Source of the DNA: Acetobacter nitrogenifigens DSM 23921 = NBRC 105050
GTDB lineage: Bacteria; Pseudomonadota; Alphaproteobacteria; Acetobacterales; Acetobacteraceae
Reading direction: 5' to 3'
DNA: 64,000 nt
Assembly (NCBI RefSeq): GCF_000429165.1
Contig: NZ_AUBI01000002.1
Span: 359,546-423,545, forward strand
Position numbers and translations under genes: made by a program. This document shows positions 1-9,856 of the stretch, piece by piece. Within the stretch, counting starts at the first letter, position 1, and each line of letters starts with the position of its first letter. The notes under the pieces were generated by a model. That model saw only the letters and a list, made by a program, of their open reading frames with translations, made no database searches and had not been told where the DNA came from.

Positions 1-177
1 GTCGGGCCTTATACAAATCAGAGTCTCGCAAAATTCCGAGCGGACTAATTTTCTGAGGAACGAGGATTTTGAGTGTTCTTATAGAAGCAAGACAAAGCGT
101 CGCCACGATGAACTGACCGACGCAAACTTTCAAATCTAGTATTACACAGCCCGCCAGAACCGGGCGCGGCGCAACCT
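1..177. other. Left-edge stretch with no supported gene
   Basis: No convincing open reading frame, RNA gene or repeat is visible here. The stretch ends at the stop codon of the minus-strand hypothetical gene that follows. A short GC-rich partial inverted repeat lies near 150-170 but has no T-tract, so I do not call a terminator. Confidence 0.4.
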
Positions 178-546
178 TCAGGCGGCGACAGTCGAACCTT
201 GAACAGGCAGAACTGGACGCACGAAATTCAGCGCATGCTCGAACGAGGTCTGGCGGCTCAGTTCATAATCGCGGATCGCATCGACCACGACCCAACGCAG
301 GCCTTCCGGACGGATGATATAGGCTGGGTCAGCGCTTTCGCGGACCCACACCAGAACCATCTCGGAGCCCACGGCGCCTGTGTCGCCATCTGACACAAAA
401 ATATCGGCGTCACACAGTCCCATACAAAGGCCTGCGTTCAACCACCGCGACAGATACTCGCGGTGACGAGGTAGAACCGCCTGACGGAACGGCACTACAT
501 TGCAAAATGAAGAGGGCAACGTCTCAGATAGCATTGGCTGTGGCAT
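178..546 (-). CDS. Conserved-looking hypothetical protein, about 122 aa
   Basis: I do not recognise this protein. The frame stays open to 678, but the upstream part is Arg/Cys-rich and looks non-coding. I chose the ATG at 546 because an AGGA-like ribosome-binding site lies about 10 bases before it; a second ATG at 534 is possible. The product would be soluble, with no signal peptide or membrane segment. Its middle carries an acidic stretch (DADIFVSDGDTG) and its C-terminal half is rich in aromatic and charged residues. The gene stands alone, with no operon partner on its strand within 260 bases. It could be a small regulatory or cytosolic accessory protein, but nothing in the sequence decides this. 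Confidence 0.5.
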   Translation of the reverse strand: MPQPMLSETLPSSFCNVVPFRQAVLPRHREYLSRWLNAGLCMGLCDADIFVSDGDTGAVGSEMVLVWVRESADPAYIIRPEGLRWVVVDAIRDYELSRQTSFEHALNFVRPVLPVQGSTVAA

Positions 547-811
547 CCCCGTTGTCCTGTGGCGGCGAACTGGAGGGAACGTTATGGCGGAGATGCGCTC
601 ACGCCAAACTGAATCTTCACAATTTCGCCCTAGAAAGAGGCACCGCAGAGCAAATGTGACAAAAAAGCAACTATCCATTCCGCTTTATCTCTAATTCTGC
701 TCACGAAACAATCTTATGCACATTAAATATGATGTTTTTTTATGCAAAAACTCCAGCGCTGTGAATCTTTTCCGGGCAAGCACTCAAGGGTGAGCAAAAA
801 TATCGCCCCAT
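547..811. other. Intergenic stretch between the hypothetical gene and the lipid A operon
   Basis: No gene is supported. The stretch around 690-770 is AT-rich, with a run of seven T at about 733-740, and probably holds the promoter of the hypothetical gene. No clear terminator for the lipid A operon is seen; only a weak 4-5 bp stem followed by T residues overlaps its last codons. Confidence 0.4.
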
Positions 812-1744
812 TCAGGGCTGGCTCGATTCCGTAGGCCACCGGCGGTGCAGCCATAGCCAGCTTTCCGGGCAGGCTCTGATCCAAGCCTCCAGCCTGTCAT
901 TGACCGCCTGCGTCAATGACAGGATGTCCGCCTGCCTGTCGCCGCTATCGGGCAGCGGCAACGGTGGTTCGACCACAATGCGCAGGCGGGCCGGGCCGAG
1001 CCGGCGAACATAACCGGGAATAACCGGGCTGCGGTACCGCAACGCCATCGCCGCCAAAGCTGGCGCCGTCATCGCCGGACGACTGAAGAACCGCGCCTCC
1101 ACGCCGTCATTCATCTTCTGGTCGACCAGCATCCCGAGACGCCCGCCGCGCGCAACGTAGGCAAGCGCCTCCCGGGCGCCCCGCGCGCCCTTGGCGAATA
1201 GCGGCTTGGGCTCCCCCATCGCCTCATTGCGCAAATCCCGAATCATCCTGTCGACCAAAGGATTCGCCGCCGCTCGGTAGAATGAGGCGAAGCCGAGGCC
1301 GTACGCCGAAACGCCCGGAGGAAGCATCTCCCAATTGCCGATATGTCCTGACACGAACAGCACCGAACCGCCCCGCTGCGCCTGCTCGATCAGATGCTCG
1401 GCGCCCTCGACCTCGAAACCAGGCCCTGAGGCGGTGTTCTCGCGCAGGCTGGCGATGTGCGGGAACTCTCCGGCTGTCCTGCCAAGATTTTCCCACACAC
1501 CCAGCACGATGCGTCTTCGCGCCGCTTCGTCCAGTTCCGGCATCGCGAGCCGGAGATTGGCGTACGCCACACGCGAAACCGGTAAGAACGGTCCCACAAA
1601 ACGGCACAGACGTCCGGCGAAATTCGACGCGCGCACCGGACCGAGACGCCGCAGCAACACCAAAGCGATCCGCGCGAGCGCCGCCTCCACCCGCATCCCC
1701 ACGCCGACACGCTCCAGGTCGCGTTTTTCTCGATCCACCTTCAC
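812..1744 (-). CDS. LpxL/HtrB-type lipid A acyltransferase (LPLAT family)
   Basis: A 310-residue membrane-associated acyltransferase expected to move a secondary acyl chain from acyl-ACP to the lipid A precursor on the inner face of the inner membrane. The catalytic H-x4-E motif is visible as GHIGNWE (H134, E139). A hydrophobic segment lies near residues 20-36, and a later VDQKMNDG stretch (about 213-220) fits the family. The start is a GTG overlapping the lpxK stop codon by four bases (GTGA), so the two genes are probably translationally coupled. It is the last gene of the waaA-lpxK-lpxL run. The family call is firm; the exact acyl donor and position on lipid A cannot be read from the sequence. 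Confidence 0.85.
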   Translation of the reverse strand: MKVDREKRDLERVGVGMRVEAALARIALVLLRRLGPVRASNFAGRLCRFVGPFLPVSRVAYANLRLAMPELDEAARRRIVLGVWENLGRTAGEFPHIASLRENTASGPGFEVEGAEHLIEQAQRGGSVLFVSGHIGNWEMLPPGVSAYGLGFASFYRAAANPLVDRMIRDLRNEAMGEPKPLFAKGARGAREALAYVARGGRLGMLVDQKMNDGVEARFFSRPAMTAPALAAMALRYRSPVIPGYVRRLGPARLRIVVEPPLPLPDSGDRQADILSLTQAVNDRLEAWIRACPESWLWLHRRWPTESSQP

Positions 1745-2805
1745 CGTGCAGCTACCTCGCGCTCAAGCCAACGGTCGAGCAGAGACTCAGGCGCATCAGG
1801 GTCCGCCCACGCCAGTTCCACGCCAACCACCGTAACATGCCGCCGGAAATAAGCCGGCAATCGCACCGCGTCCTTGGGGGTCGTCACAAGCGTCGCCTCC
1901 AACTTCAGAGCAACCCGGGCTAACCGCGCGAGGTCCTTGCGCCGATACGCGTAATGGTCAGGAAACGACACGACGCGAAGCGGAGCCACGCCACGCTCCC
2001 GCAACGCTCGAAAAAATTTTGACGGACGCGCCAGTCCAGCGAACGCGACCACCGGGCGCCCCCGCAACAGATCGACGGATGGTTCCATGACCGGCCACGC
2101 ACGCAGCACGGGCATGCCCTTTGGCGCCCGTTTTTCGACCCAGACGCTCACGCCTGCACGGTCTTCGCCAGTTACGACCACCACGTCGGCCGCCGCCAGC
2201 CCCGCTTCCGGATTTTCCCTTAGCGGCCCGGCCGGAATGACGCGACCGTTGCCAAGGCCGCTCGATCCGTCGATCACCAGAAGCGCCATATCCTTGTGCA
2301 GCCCCGGATTCTGAAATCCGTCGTCCATCACAAGACACGTCGCCCCGGCCGCGATCGCCGCCTGCGCCGAACGAACCCTGTCCGCGCCGACCCAGCACGG
2401 CGCAATCCGGGCGAGCAACAACGCCTCATCCCCAACATCCGCAGCGCTGTGGATATCGGGATCGACCAGCAAAGGCTCCTCTGGAAACCCACGACCGAAA
2501 ATGTTCGTTCCCACACCGCGAGCACGTGGTCGACGGCCGTATCCCCGCGTCAGAAAATGCACGGCTACGCCCCGCTCTCTCAGCCGCGCGCCGAGGTCGA
2601 GCGCGAGCGTGGTCTTGCCCGCGCCACCAGCGGTCAGGTTGCCGCAGCACAATACGGGCACAGACACGCGCTCGCCGACCCGAGCGCGCCGTCTGGCCGC
2701 AATCGCCTCCACCGCTGCCGACGCAGGTTTCAGCAACCACGCCCCCACGCCGGGCGCCGCACTCCAGAAAGCGGGCGCGCGCAAACGTGGCGACCACCGG
2801 ATCAC
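1741..2805 (-). CDS. lpxK: Tetraacyldisaccharide 4'-kinase LpxK
   Basis: This kinase phosphorylates the 4' position of tetraacyldisaccharide 1-phosphate to give lipid IVA, the step before Kdo transfer. The 354-residue protein has the family layout: an N-terminal membrane-associated helix (about 8-35), then a Walker A-type motif GNLTAGGAGKTT at 55-66, and later the DDGFQN segment (about 157-162) typical of LpxK. The start is a GTG that overlaps the upstream waaA stop codon as GTGA, and its own stop overlaps the acyltransferase start in the same way. It therefore sits inside a three-gene unit in which consecutive lipid A/Kdo enzymes are made together. Confidence 0.93.
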   Translation of the reverse strand: MIRWSPRLRAPAFWSAAPGVGAWLLKPASAAVEAIAARRRARVGERVSVPVLCCGNLTAGGAGKTTLALDLGARLRERGVAVHFLTRGYGRRPRARGVGTNIFGRGFPEEPLLVDPDIHSAADVGDEALLLARIAPCWVGADRVRSAQAAIAAGATCLVMDDGFQNPGLHKDMALLVIDGSSGLGNGRVIPAGPLRENPEAGLAAADVVVVTGEDRAGVSVWVEKRAPKGMPVLRAWPVMEPSVDLLRGRPVVAFAGLARPSKFFRALRERGVAPLRVVSFPDHYAYRRKDLARLARVALKLEATLVTTPKDAVRLPAYFRRHVTVVGVELAWADPDAPESLLDRWLEREVAAR

Positions 2806-4970
2806 ACACCCACCTGCGCGGGTGTTTCTCCCGCCATCGTCTCGTAAATACGGCGAGCGAGGCGCTCAGGGAGCGCCTTGTCGAAATCCGCAGCCTGTCG
2901 CGCAGCGTCTCCGGCTGTCCAGGCGCGCCCGGCGTCGGCCAGCAGAGGCCCCAACCAGAGCGATAGCGCTTCGACGGAATCGACCACGGTGATCGCTTCC
3001 CCCAGCCGGGCGTAAGTCGCGGCGAAATTCTCGATGGCGGGACCAGTGGCGATGGCGCAACCCAGCCGGGCAGGCTCAAGCGGATTATGACCGCCGCCCT
3101 TGCGCGCCGGACCTTGCCGCCCTCGCCCTCCCGGCGTCTCGAACAGGCTGTTGCCCATGAAGACGACGCGCGAAAGACGAAACAGCACGCCGAGTTCGCC
3201 GAGCGTATCCGCAACCCAGACCGGATCCGACGCTTCCGGCCATTGCCCCTGCGACCGCCTCGGGGCCACTCCCAGATCATGCCTGATCGGCGGCGGCAGC
3301 ACGCGGGCGGCGAGCGCCGCCACAACTGCGCCTCTCTCCGGATGACGCGGCGCGATAATGGTCAAAAGGTCCGGATATCTGTCGCGCAGGGCGGCGGCGG
3401 CGGCGAAAATGGCCGCTTCCTCACCTTCATGCGTCGACGCCGCAAGCCATACCGGGCGCTCACCGACGATCAGCCGCAGCCGCTCCAGCAACGCAGCGTC
3501 GAACCCCAGAGGCTCGGCGGCGAACTTCAAATCTCCGGCCGTGACGACGACCGGCGCGCCAAGCGCACGGAACCGCGCCGCGTCCTCCTCGGCACGCGCC
3601 GCGATCCATCGCATCGGCGAGAGCGTCCACGCCGCCAGATCGGGAGCGCGGCGCCAACCGGCCAGCGCGCGCGCCGACATGCGCCCGTTCACCACCATAA
3701 CCGGCACCGCAACTCGGCGGCAGCATTCGATCATATTAGGCCAAAGCTCGCTTTCCGTCAGCACGAACGCCTGCGGCCGCCAGCGTTTCAGGAACCGGTT
3801 CACCCAGCGCGGCACGTCCAGTGGCACAAACTGATGAACTACCCGGCCTGCTGCAATTTCATCCGGCAGCGCCGCCGCAAGCGTCTTGAACCCTGTGACG
3901 GTCCCGGTGGTGATCAGAACATTCGGCGCGTCGCCCGCCTCGCCCCAGGCACAGGCGAGCAACGCGCGAATCACAGGCAGCACGGAGACGGTTTCCCCGA
4001 CGCTCGCTGCGTGGATCCAGACCAGCGAACCGGGAGGTCTCGCCACGCCGCCGCCCAATCCGATTCGTTCCCGCAACCGGGCGGGCAATTCCTTGCCACG
4101 CGCGACGCGGCGCCTCAGCATAACGATCAGTCCCGGAGCGATCAGGGAGGCGATCGCCGCCCATACGCTGCCCAACGCCCGACCGACGGTGGTCGTCTGC
4201 GCATCTTGCTGACCGGAAATAACGGGCGCGCGCATGGAGGCAAGGCGTTCATCATAATCCGCGTCAGCAAGGCGGCGTCCGGCTTCCGCCATCGCCTCGT
4301 TTAATCCGGCCGTCAGTTGCGCGCGCATCTCGTCGCGCCGCCCTCGCGCCACCACCAGCGGCGGACCACATACCAGCCTGCCTCGCCCGAATGGCAGGGG
4401 AACGATCATCCTGTCCCATGACCCGGCCCGAACGCCAGAACAGGCCACTCCCACGGGAATGATCGGAGCGCCCGTCAGTTCCGCCAACGCAAGCGCACCT
4501 GCCTGCACCTCTCGCCTTGGGCCCTTCGGACCATCCGGCATGATGGCGACGACGTCGCCCTGCTCGAGCGACGCGCGCAAACGCCTCAACGCAGACGCGC
4601 CGCCTTTGTTCTTGCCTTTACGATCAGACGAGCCGTGCAGCGCTGGAATTCGCCACGGAGCGACCACGCCCGCGATCATCCGGCCGTCACGATTGCGGCT
4701 GATCAATACTCTCAATCTTAACAGAGGGTTGCGGGGTTCGGTCCACCACCAGAGCGTCGGCGCCAGCATCAGCGCCTCATGCCAGAACGCCACAAGAACG
4801 CCAGGGCCTGCCGGATCAAGCAGAAGAGAACGCGAAGCCGCGTCCATATCGACTTTCCAACGCGTCGTCGTCAGCGCCAACGCCAGACCACGGCGCACGC
4901 AGGTCTGAACGATCCTGCGTAACAATTCCGAACCGGCGTCGCGCGGCGAGGGCTCAGGCACTGTCGTCAC
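2802..4970 (-). CDS. waaA: Fusion of a DUF374 acyltransferase-like domain with Kdo transferase WaaA
   Basis: A 722-residue two-domain protein. Residues about 1-240 form a DUF374/LPLAT-like module: AFWHEALMLAP (about 61-71), SRNRDGRMIAGV (about 91-102) and the MPDGPKGPR segment (about 145-153). Residues about 262-722 are 3-deoxy-D-manno-octulosonic acid transferase (KdtA/WaaA), with a hydrophobic anchor, RLRERIGLGG, WIHAASVGE and PRHPERG, and the usual two-domain GT-B glycosyltransferase layout. WaaA moves Kdo from CMP-Kdo to lipid IVA at the cytoplasmic face of the inner membrane. Normal WaaA is about 420-430 residues, so the extra front half is a true fusion within one frame. The gene opens the waaA-lpxK-lpxL operon. 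The role of the DUF374 half is unknown; acylation of a lipid A intermediate is an inference. Confidence 0.9.
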   Translation of the reverse strand: MTTVPEPSPRDAGSELLRRIVQTCVRRGLALALTTTRWKVDMDAASRSLLLDPAGPGVLVAFWHEALMLAPTLWWWTEPRNPLLRLRVLISRNRDGRMIAGVVAPWRIPALHGSSDRKGKNKGGASALRRLRASLEQGDVVAIMPDGPKGPRREVQAGALALAELTGAPIIPVGVACSGVRAGSWDRMIVPLPFGRGRLVCGPPLVVARGRRDEMRAQLTAGLNEAMAEAGRRLADADYDERLASMRAPVISGQQDAQTTTVGRALGSVWAAIASLIAPGLIVMLRRRVARGKELPARLRERIGLGGGVARPPGSLVWIHAASVGETVSVLPVIRALLACAWGEAGDAPNVLITTGTVTGFKTLAAALPDEIAAGRVVHQFVPLDVPRWVNRFLKRWRPQAFVLTESELWPNMIECCRRVAVPVMVVNGRMSARALAGWRRAPDLAAWTLSPMRWIAARAEEDAARFRALGAPVVVTAGDLKFAAEPLGFDAALLERLRLIVGERPVWLAASTHEGEEAAIFAAAAALRDRYPDLLTIIAPRHPERGAVVAALAARVLPPPIRHDLGVAPRRSQGQWPEASDPVWVADTLGELGVLFRLSRVVFMGNSLFETPGGRGRQGPARKGGGHNPLEPARLGCAIATGPAIENFAATYARLGEAITVVDSVEALSLWLGPLLADAGRAWTAGDAARQAADFDKALPERLARRIYETMAGETPAQVGV

Positions 4971-5080
4971 GACCGTGCTGCGCCGTCATTCACGACCTGC
5001 CGAAATTGGAGCGCTATCAGTAAATCTATAAAACATGAATGGGCGTTAACATGCCCGACGCAGTTCACAAAGCATCATAT

Positions 5081-5110
5081 GCGTGGCGCCGTCATTACCC
5101 GGCGCCACGC
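5081..5110 (-). terminator. Perfect 11-bp hairpin downstream of the succinate-semialdehyde dehydrogenase gene
   Basis: Arms 5081-5091 and 5100-5110 are exact inverted complements (GCGTGGCGCCG) around an 8-base loop, starting 10 bases past the dehydrogenase stop codon. There is no pure T-tract on the minus strand after the stem, so it may be a weak or Rho-assisted terminator, or an RNA 3'-end stabiliser. Confidence 0.55.
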
Positions 5111-5119
5111 ACGGAGCAA

Positions 5120-6511
5120 TCAGAACGGCGCGTCGATGTCGACCACGTCGATCAGCTTCGCGTTGACGAACTCCTTGATGCCGAGCCCGATCAGTTCGCG
5201 ACCATAGCCGGAGCGCAAAACGCCGCCAAACGGCAGGTCAGCCTTCACCATGGTCGGGTGGTTAATAAACACCATGCCGGTCTCGATCTGTTTCGCGACT
5301 TCTTCGCCGCGTTCCTCGTCCCGCGTGAACACCGATCCGCCGAGACCATACGGCGAGTCGTTGGCGATGCGGATCGCGTCAGCCTCGTCCTTGGCCCGGA
5401 ACAGCATGGACACAGGGCCGAAGAACTCCCACAGGCGGGCCGGGTTGTCGCCCTCAAGGCCGGTCAGAATGACCGGACGGAAGAACGCGCCCGTGTTCGG
5501 CACGGCGAGAGGAATCTCCTCAGCCTTCGCGCCGTGTTCGATCGCCTCTGCCAACTGCCGCTTCAGGTCCTCGACGGCACCCTGAGACGAGAGTGGCGCC
5601 AGCGTGGTCGCGGGGTCCATCGGATCGCCCATCTTCAACGACGCGACGCCTTCGCGGTAACGCTTGACGAACTCGTCATACACCTTGTCGACCACAATCA
5701 TCCGCTTCGCGGAGACGCAGACCTGCCCGGCGTTCCAGTGACGACCGAACACAGCCCATTTCACGGTCTTTTCGAGGTCGGCGTCCTCAAGCACGATGAA
5801 CGCGTCGGAACCGCCCAGTTCCATCGTCGTCTTCTTCAACGCGGCGCCCGCCTGCGCGGCTACCTTGCCGCCTGCGCCTTCCGAACCCGTCAGCGCGACG
5901 CCGCGAACACGATGATCGGCGATGATGGTCGCCAACTGATCGCGGGTGGGGAACAGATTGCGGAAGCCCCCCTTCGGCAGACCCGCTTCAATCATCAGGC
6001 GTTCCATCGCCGCCGCCGACTGCGGCACGTTCGACGCGTGCTTGAGCAGGGTCGTGTTGCCGGCTGAAAGTTGCGGCGCGATGATGCGAGCAACCTGATA
6101 GAACGGGAAGTTCCACGGCTCGATCGCCAGAATAATGCCAAGCGGCTGATGGATGATCTTCGCGCGGCCTTCTTCCTTGCTCTGCACCGGAAGCCCCTCG
6201 GACTCCAGCAGTCGCTCGGCGTTGATCGCGTAATATTCGAAGATCGCCGCGGTGAGTTCGGTCTCCGCGCGAGCCTCCGAGATCAGCTTGCCCATCTCAA
6301 GGGTCAGAATCCGAGAATATTCCTCGATGTCACGACGCAGAATGCCAGCGGCCGCGTGCATCACACGGGCGCGTTCCTTGAAAGACGTTTTGCGCCAGGA
6401 CAGGAAGGTCTCATGCGCCTCATCCAGCGCGATCTTCACTTCCTCGTCCGTCGCGTTCGGAAAAACCTTGATTTCCTCACCGGTGAACGGATTGACCGTC
6501 GCGTAGGCCAT
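5120..6511 (-). CDS. Succinate-semialdehyde dehydrogenase, Sad/YneI type
   Basis: A 463-residue aldehyde dehydrogenase that should oxidise succinate semialdehyde to succinate with NAD(P)+. Visible ALDH signatures are EPWNFPFYQVAR (cofactor-site Asn), LTGSEGAGG, MELGGSDAF with the general-base Glu, and GQVCVSAKR with the catalytic Cys. The GGSD variant after the Glu and the total length match E. coli Sad/YneI rather than the longer GabD. In acetic acid bacteria this enzyme is linked to a TCA variant that decarboxylates 2-oxoglutarate to succinate semialdehyde; that role is inferred from the taxon, because no decarboxylase gene lies in this window. The gene is monocistronic, with a strong hairpin just after its stop. 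Confidence 0.85.
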   Translation of the reverse strand: MAYATVNPFTGEEIKVFPNATDEEVKIALDEAHETFLSWRKTSFKERARVMHAAAGILRRDIEEYSRILTLEMGKLISEARAETELTAAIFEYYAINAERLLESEGLPVQSKEEGRAKIIHQPLGIILAIEPWNFPFYQVARIIAPQLSAGNTTLLKHASNVPQSAAAMERLMIEAGLPKGGFRNLFPTRDQLATIIADHRVRGVALTGSEGAGGKVAAQAGAALKKTTMELGGSDAFIVLEDADLEKTVKWAVFGRHWNAGQVCVSAKRMIVVDKVYDEFVKRYREGVASLKMGDPMDPATTLAPLSSQGAVEDLKRQLAEAIEHGAKAEEIPLAVPNTGAFFRPVILTGLEGDNPARLWEFFGPVSMLFRAKDEADAIRIANDSPYGLGGSVFTRDEERGEEVAKQIETGMVFINHPTMVKADLPFGGVLRSGYGRELIGLGIKEFVNAKLIDVVDIDAPF

Positions 6512-6755
6512 AGCCGATGTCCCCTTTTATACTGCCTGAAAACTCGAAATAGGGCCCGCAGCATAGCGGGGTCGCGCGGCGACCAAAGCCCCAGATCATT
6601 GGGAGAAGCAAAATGTCACTGCGTGCCAGAGATGACAACAGGGCCCGCGCGGGAGGCGCGCAATCAGCGCGCCAGCAAGGCAATCTGTTCACGCTGAGAG
6701 CGCGCCAGAATACATCTGATCCTGAAAGGAAATCCCCGGACGCAGACCGTTAAGG

Positions 6756-7193
6756 TCACTCGTCCAGATCGCGCTTGACCTCTGGGCGACGCAGCAGCGC
6801 GTCAACTTCCATCGCATAATCCAGCGCCGTGTCCGGCTGGAAATGAATCTCGGGCGCCATCCGCAGACGAAGCGTGTGCGAAAGCTGCGTGCGAAGATAG
6901 GGCGCTACCCGCTTGAGCGCAGGCAACACCGCCTCCACGTCCGTGCGGCCAAGCCGCGCGACGAAAGCGGTCGCGTGCTTCAGATCCGGAGAAATACGAA
7001 CTTCGGTCACGGTGATCATGACCCCTTCCAGCTCCGGATCGCGAAAGGTCGTGCGCGCAAAAAGTTCGGCCAGAACGCGGCGCACTTCTTCGGAAACTCT
7101 CAACTGTCGCTGAGAGGGCCCCGAAGAGGAAAGGCCGGCGAGTCGCCCCGCCGGCCCCTTTCCGTCTGGACGTTTCGGAGACGAGCGGCTCAC
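6756..7193 (-). CDS. rbfA: Ribosome-binding factor A
   Basis: RbfA binds the 30S subunit and aids 16S rRNA 5'-end maturation and cold adaptation. The core is clear: [18 protein letters not shown], then [19 protein letters not shown] and an [18 protein letters not shown] segment that fits the KH-like fold. I place the start at the GTG at 7193, which overlaps the infB stop as GTGA in the style of other junctions in this genome and gives 145 residues. An ATG at 7220 would add nine residues and overlap infB by 31 bases. It is the last gene of the rimP-nusA-ylxR-infB-rbfA operon. The Ser/Pro/Gly-rich N-terminal 30 residues look disordered. Confidence 0.9.
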   Translation of the reverse strand: MSRSSPKRPDGKGPAGRLAGLSSSGPSQRQLRVSEEVRRVLAELFARTTFRDPELEGVMITVTEVRISPDLKHATAFVARLGRTDVEAVLPALKRVAPYLRTQLSHTLRLRMAPEIHFQPDTALDYAMEVDALLRRPEVKRDLDE

Positions 7194-9856
7194 GCGGGCA
7201 CCAGCTCCATCTCGAAGCACTCAACGACGTCGCCTTCACGCAGGTCGTTGTAGCCAGCGAAGGAGAGACCGCACTCATAATTGCGGGCCACTTCCTTGAC
7301 GTCGTCCTTGAAGCGCTTGAGCTGGCTGAGTTCGCCCTCGTGGATGACCACGCCGTCGCGCAGCAGACGCACGCCGCAACCGCGACGAACGACGCCTTCC
7401 GTGACGTAGCAACCTGCGACCTTGCCGACCTTCGTGATGTTGAACACCTGGCGGATTTCCGCGTAGCCGATGAACTTCTCACGATGCTTCGGCGCGATCT
7501 TGCCCTTGACCAACTGCTCGATATCGTCCGCCACCTGATAGATGATCGAGTAGTAACGGATGTCGACGCCGTCGCGCTGCGCCATCTCGCGCGCCTGCGA
7601 CGTCGCGCGGACGTTGAAGGCGATGATCACGCCGTCGGACGCCTTGGCGAGCTGGATGTCGCTTTCGGTGATCTGACCGACAGAGGCGTTCAGGACGCGA
7701 ACCGCGACCTCCTCATGCGCCAGCTTCTCGACCGTAGCCTTGAGAGCCTCGGCCGAACCCTGCACGTCCGCCTTGATCAGAACAGCGACCTCTTTCTGGG
7801 CGCCAGCCTGAATACGGGCGAGCATCTGATCGAGGGTGCCGCGCGCAGCCGTCTGCCCGGCCGCCGCATGTTCCTTGATCTTGCGCTGACGGAACTCGGA
7901 AATCTCGCGAGCCCGGTTCTCGTTTTCGACCACGACGAAGGGAGAGCCTGCGTCAGGAACGCCCGCGATGCCGAGGATTTCCACCGGCGTCGACGGCGCG
8001 GCGAGGTCGATCTGGCGGCTGCGGTCGTCGAGCATCGCGCGAACGCGGCCCCATTCGGCCCCGGCCACCACGATGTCGCCCTTGCGCAGCGTGCCCTTCT
8101 GAACCAGCACAGTCGCGACAGGACCGCGTCCGCGATCCAGCCTGCCCTCGATCACCACGCCTTCGGCGGCGCGATCAGGATTGGCCTTCAGGTCGAGAAT
8201 TTCGGCCTGAAGCAGAATCGCCTCTTCCAGCTTGTCGAGGCCAGTGCGCTTGAGCGCCGAAACCTCGATGTCCTGCACGTCGCCGCCCATCGATTCCACG
8301 ACGATCTCGTGGCTGAGCAGTTCCTGACGGACCCGTTCCGGGTTGGCGCCAGGTTTGTCGACCTTGTTGATCGCGACGATGATCGGCGCGTTCGCAGCCT
8401 TGGCGTGTTTGATCGCCTCAGCCGTCTGCGGCATGACGCCGTCATCTGCGGCGACAACCAGCACCACCACGTCCGTAACCGACGCGCCGCGGGCGCGCAT
8501 GGCCGTGAACGCTTCGTGACCCGGCGTGTCGATGAAGGTGATCTTCGCGCCGGAGGCGAGCGTGACCTGATACGCGCCGATGTGCTGCGTGATGCCGCCA
8601 GCTTCGCCCGAGGCGACGTCGGTGGTGCGCAGCGCGTCGAGCAGCGACGTCTTGCCGTGATCGACGTGACCCATGACGGTCACGACCGGCGCGCGCGGCT
8701 GCAGATCGCTTTCGGTGTCTTCAAGGCCCTCGATGCCGATTTCCACATCGCTGTCGGCGACGCGGCGCACGCGGTGACCGAACTCCTGCACGACCAGTTC
8801 GGCCGTGTCGGCGTCGATCGTCTGCGTGACGGTCGCCATGACGCCCATCTTCATCAGCGCCTTGATGACTTCGCCCTGACGGGCCGCCATACGGTTGGCG
8901 AGTTCCTGAACCGTGATCGTCTCGGGCAGCACGACGTCGCGAACGACGCGCACCTGATCCGCGCGCAGACGCTCCAGCTCCGCCTGACGACGCTCACGCT
9001 CGCGCTGACGCCGGACAGACGCCAGCGAGCGGGTCTTGTCGTCGTCGCCTTCGATCGCCGCCTGAACGTCGATGCGCCCCGAACGGCGACCAATGCCGCC
9101 GTCCTTCTTCGCGCCAGCGCCCGCGCTCTTGCGCGGCGGCGGCGCTCCGGCGCCCTTGCGAGGCGCAGGGCCGCGACGATCGTCTTCGCCTTCGCGAGCA
9201 GTGCGCAGACGCAGGGTTTCGCCAGCAGGAGTCGACGGCTGAGACGCCGGGGCCCGCGATGGAACCAGCGGCTTGGTAGGCATGATCGCGCGTTCGGCCA
9301 GCGGGATCACGCGATCCGTCGGCGGCGCCAGCGTAACCTCGCCAGGAATAGGCACAGCCGACACAACCGGGCCGCGCTCTTCGGGCGCAACAGGAGCCGG
9401 GGCGGCGGGCTTTGCGCTGGCTGCGGCTTGCGCCTCAGCTTCCTCGCGGGCCTTCTCCGCAGCCTGCTCCTCAGCCGCGCGACGCTCTTCTTCCTCGCGA
9501 CGACGCGCTTCCTCGGCGGCGGAGAGGATCTGAATCTTCTCCTGCTCGATGCGCTGAGCCTCTCGTTCCGCTTGCTCTTCGAGCACGCGCTGACGCACGG
9601 CGATCTCGGCGGGCGTCAGCCCGCGGATGGGCCCGCGGCCACCTGCGCCACGCCCCCCGCCGCCCGATCCGGGCTTGCTCGCGCCAGGCTTCGGCGCCCG
9701 CGTCTTGCGGACTTCAACCTGCACTACCTTCGAACGACCGTGGCTGAAGCTCTGGCGTACGGAACCGGCGTCGACCGTGTGCCCTACCGTCGAACTGCCC
9801 GCCGGCCGAAGGGAAAGACGTCCCTTACCCTGATCCTGATCGTTGCCTTCGTTCAT
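7190..9856 (-). CDS. infB: Translation initiation factor IF-2
   Basis: IF-2 is the GTPase that brings initiator fMet-tRNA to the 30S subunit and promotes subunit joining. The 888-residue protein has a long charged, Ala/Pro/Arg-rich N-terminal region with a Glu/Arg-rich coiled coil (about 88-150). An IF2_N domain follows ([12 protein letters not shown]), and then the GTPase with G1 [10 protein letters not shown]3 DTPGHEAF and G4 NKVDKPG. The C-terminal domains II-IV end in [14 protein letters not shown]. Its ATG follows directly on the ylxR TAA stop, and its stop overlaps rbfA. Length and layout are normal for an alphaproteobacterial IF-2. Confidence 0.97.
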   Translation of the reverse strand: MNEGNDQDQGKGRLSLRPAGSSTVGHTVDAGSVRQSFSHGRSKVVQVEVRKTRAPKPGASKPGSGGGGRGAGGRGPIRGLTPAEIAVRQRVLEEQAEREAQRIEQEKIQILSAAEEARRREEEERRAAEEQAAEKAREEAEAQAAASAKPAAPAPVAPEERGPVVSAVPIPGEVTLAPPTDRVIPLAERAIMPTKPLVPSRAPASQPSTPAGETLRLRTAREGEDDRRGPAPRKGAGAPPPRKSAGAGAKKDGGIGRRSGRIDVQAAIEGDDDKTRSLASVRRQRERERRQAELERLRADQVRVVRDVVLPETITVQELANRMAARQGEVIKALMKMGVMATVTQTIDADTAELVVQEFGHRVRRVADSDVEIGIEGLEDTESDLQPRAPVVTVMGHVDHGKTSLLDALRTTDVASGEAGGITQHIGAYQVTLASGAKITFIDTPGHEAFTAMRARGASVTDVVVLVVAADDGVMPQTAEAIKHAKAANAPIIVAINKVDKPGANPERVRQELLSHEIVVESMGGDVQDIEVSALKRTGLDKLEEAILLQAEILDLKANPDRAAEGVVIEGRLDRGRGPVATVLVQKGTLRKGDIVVAGAEWGRVRAMLDDRSRQIDLAAPSTPVEILGIAGVPDAGSPFVVVENENRAREISEFRQRKIKEHAAAGQTAARGTLDQMLARIQAGAQKEVAVLIKADVQGSAEALKATVEKLAHEEVAVRVLNASVGQITESDIQLAKASDGVIIAFNVRATSQAREMAQRDGVDIRYYSIIYQVADDIEQLVKGKIAPKHREKFIGYAEIRQVFNITKVGKVAGCYVTEGVVRRGCGVRLLRDGVVIHEGELSQLKRFKDDVKEVARNYECGLSFAGYNDLREGDVVECFEMELVPA

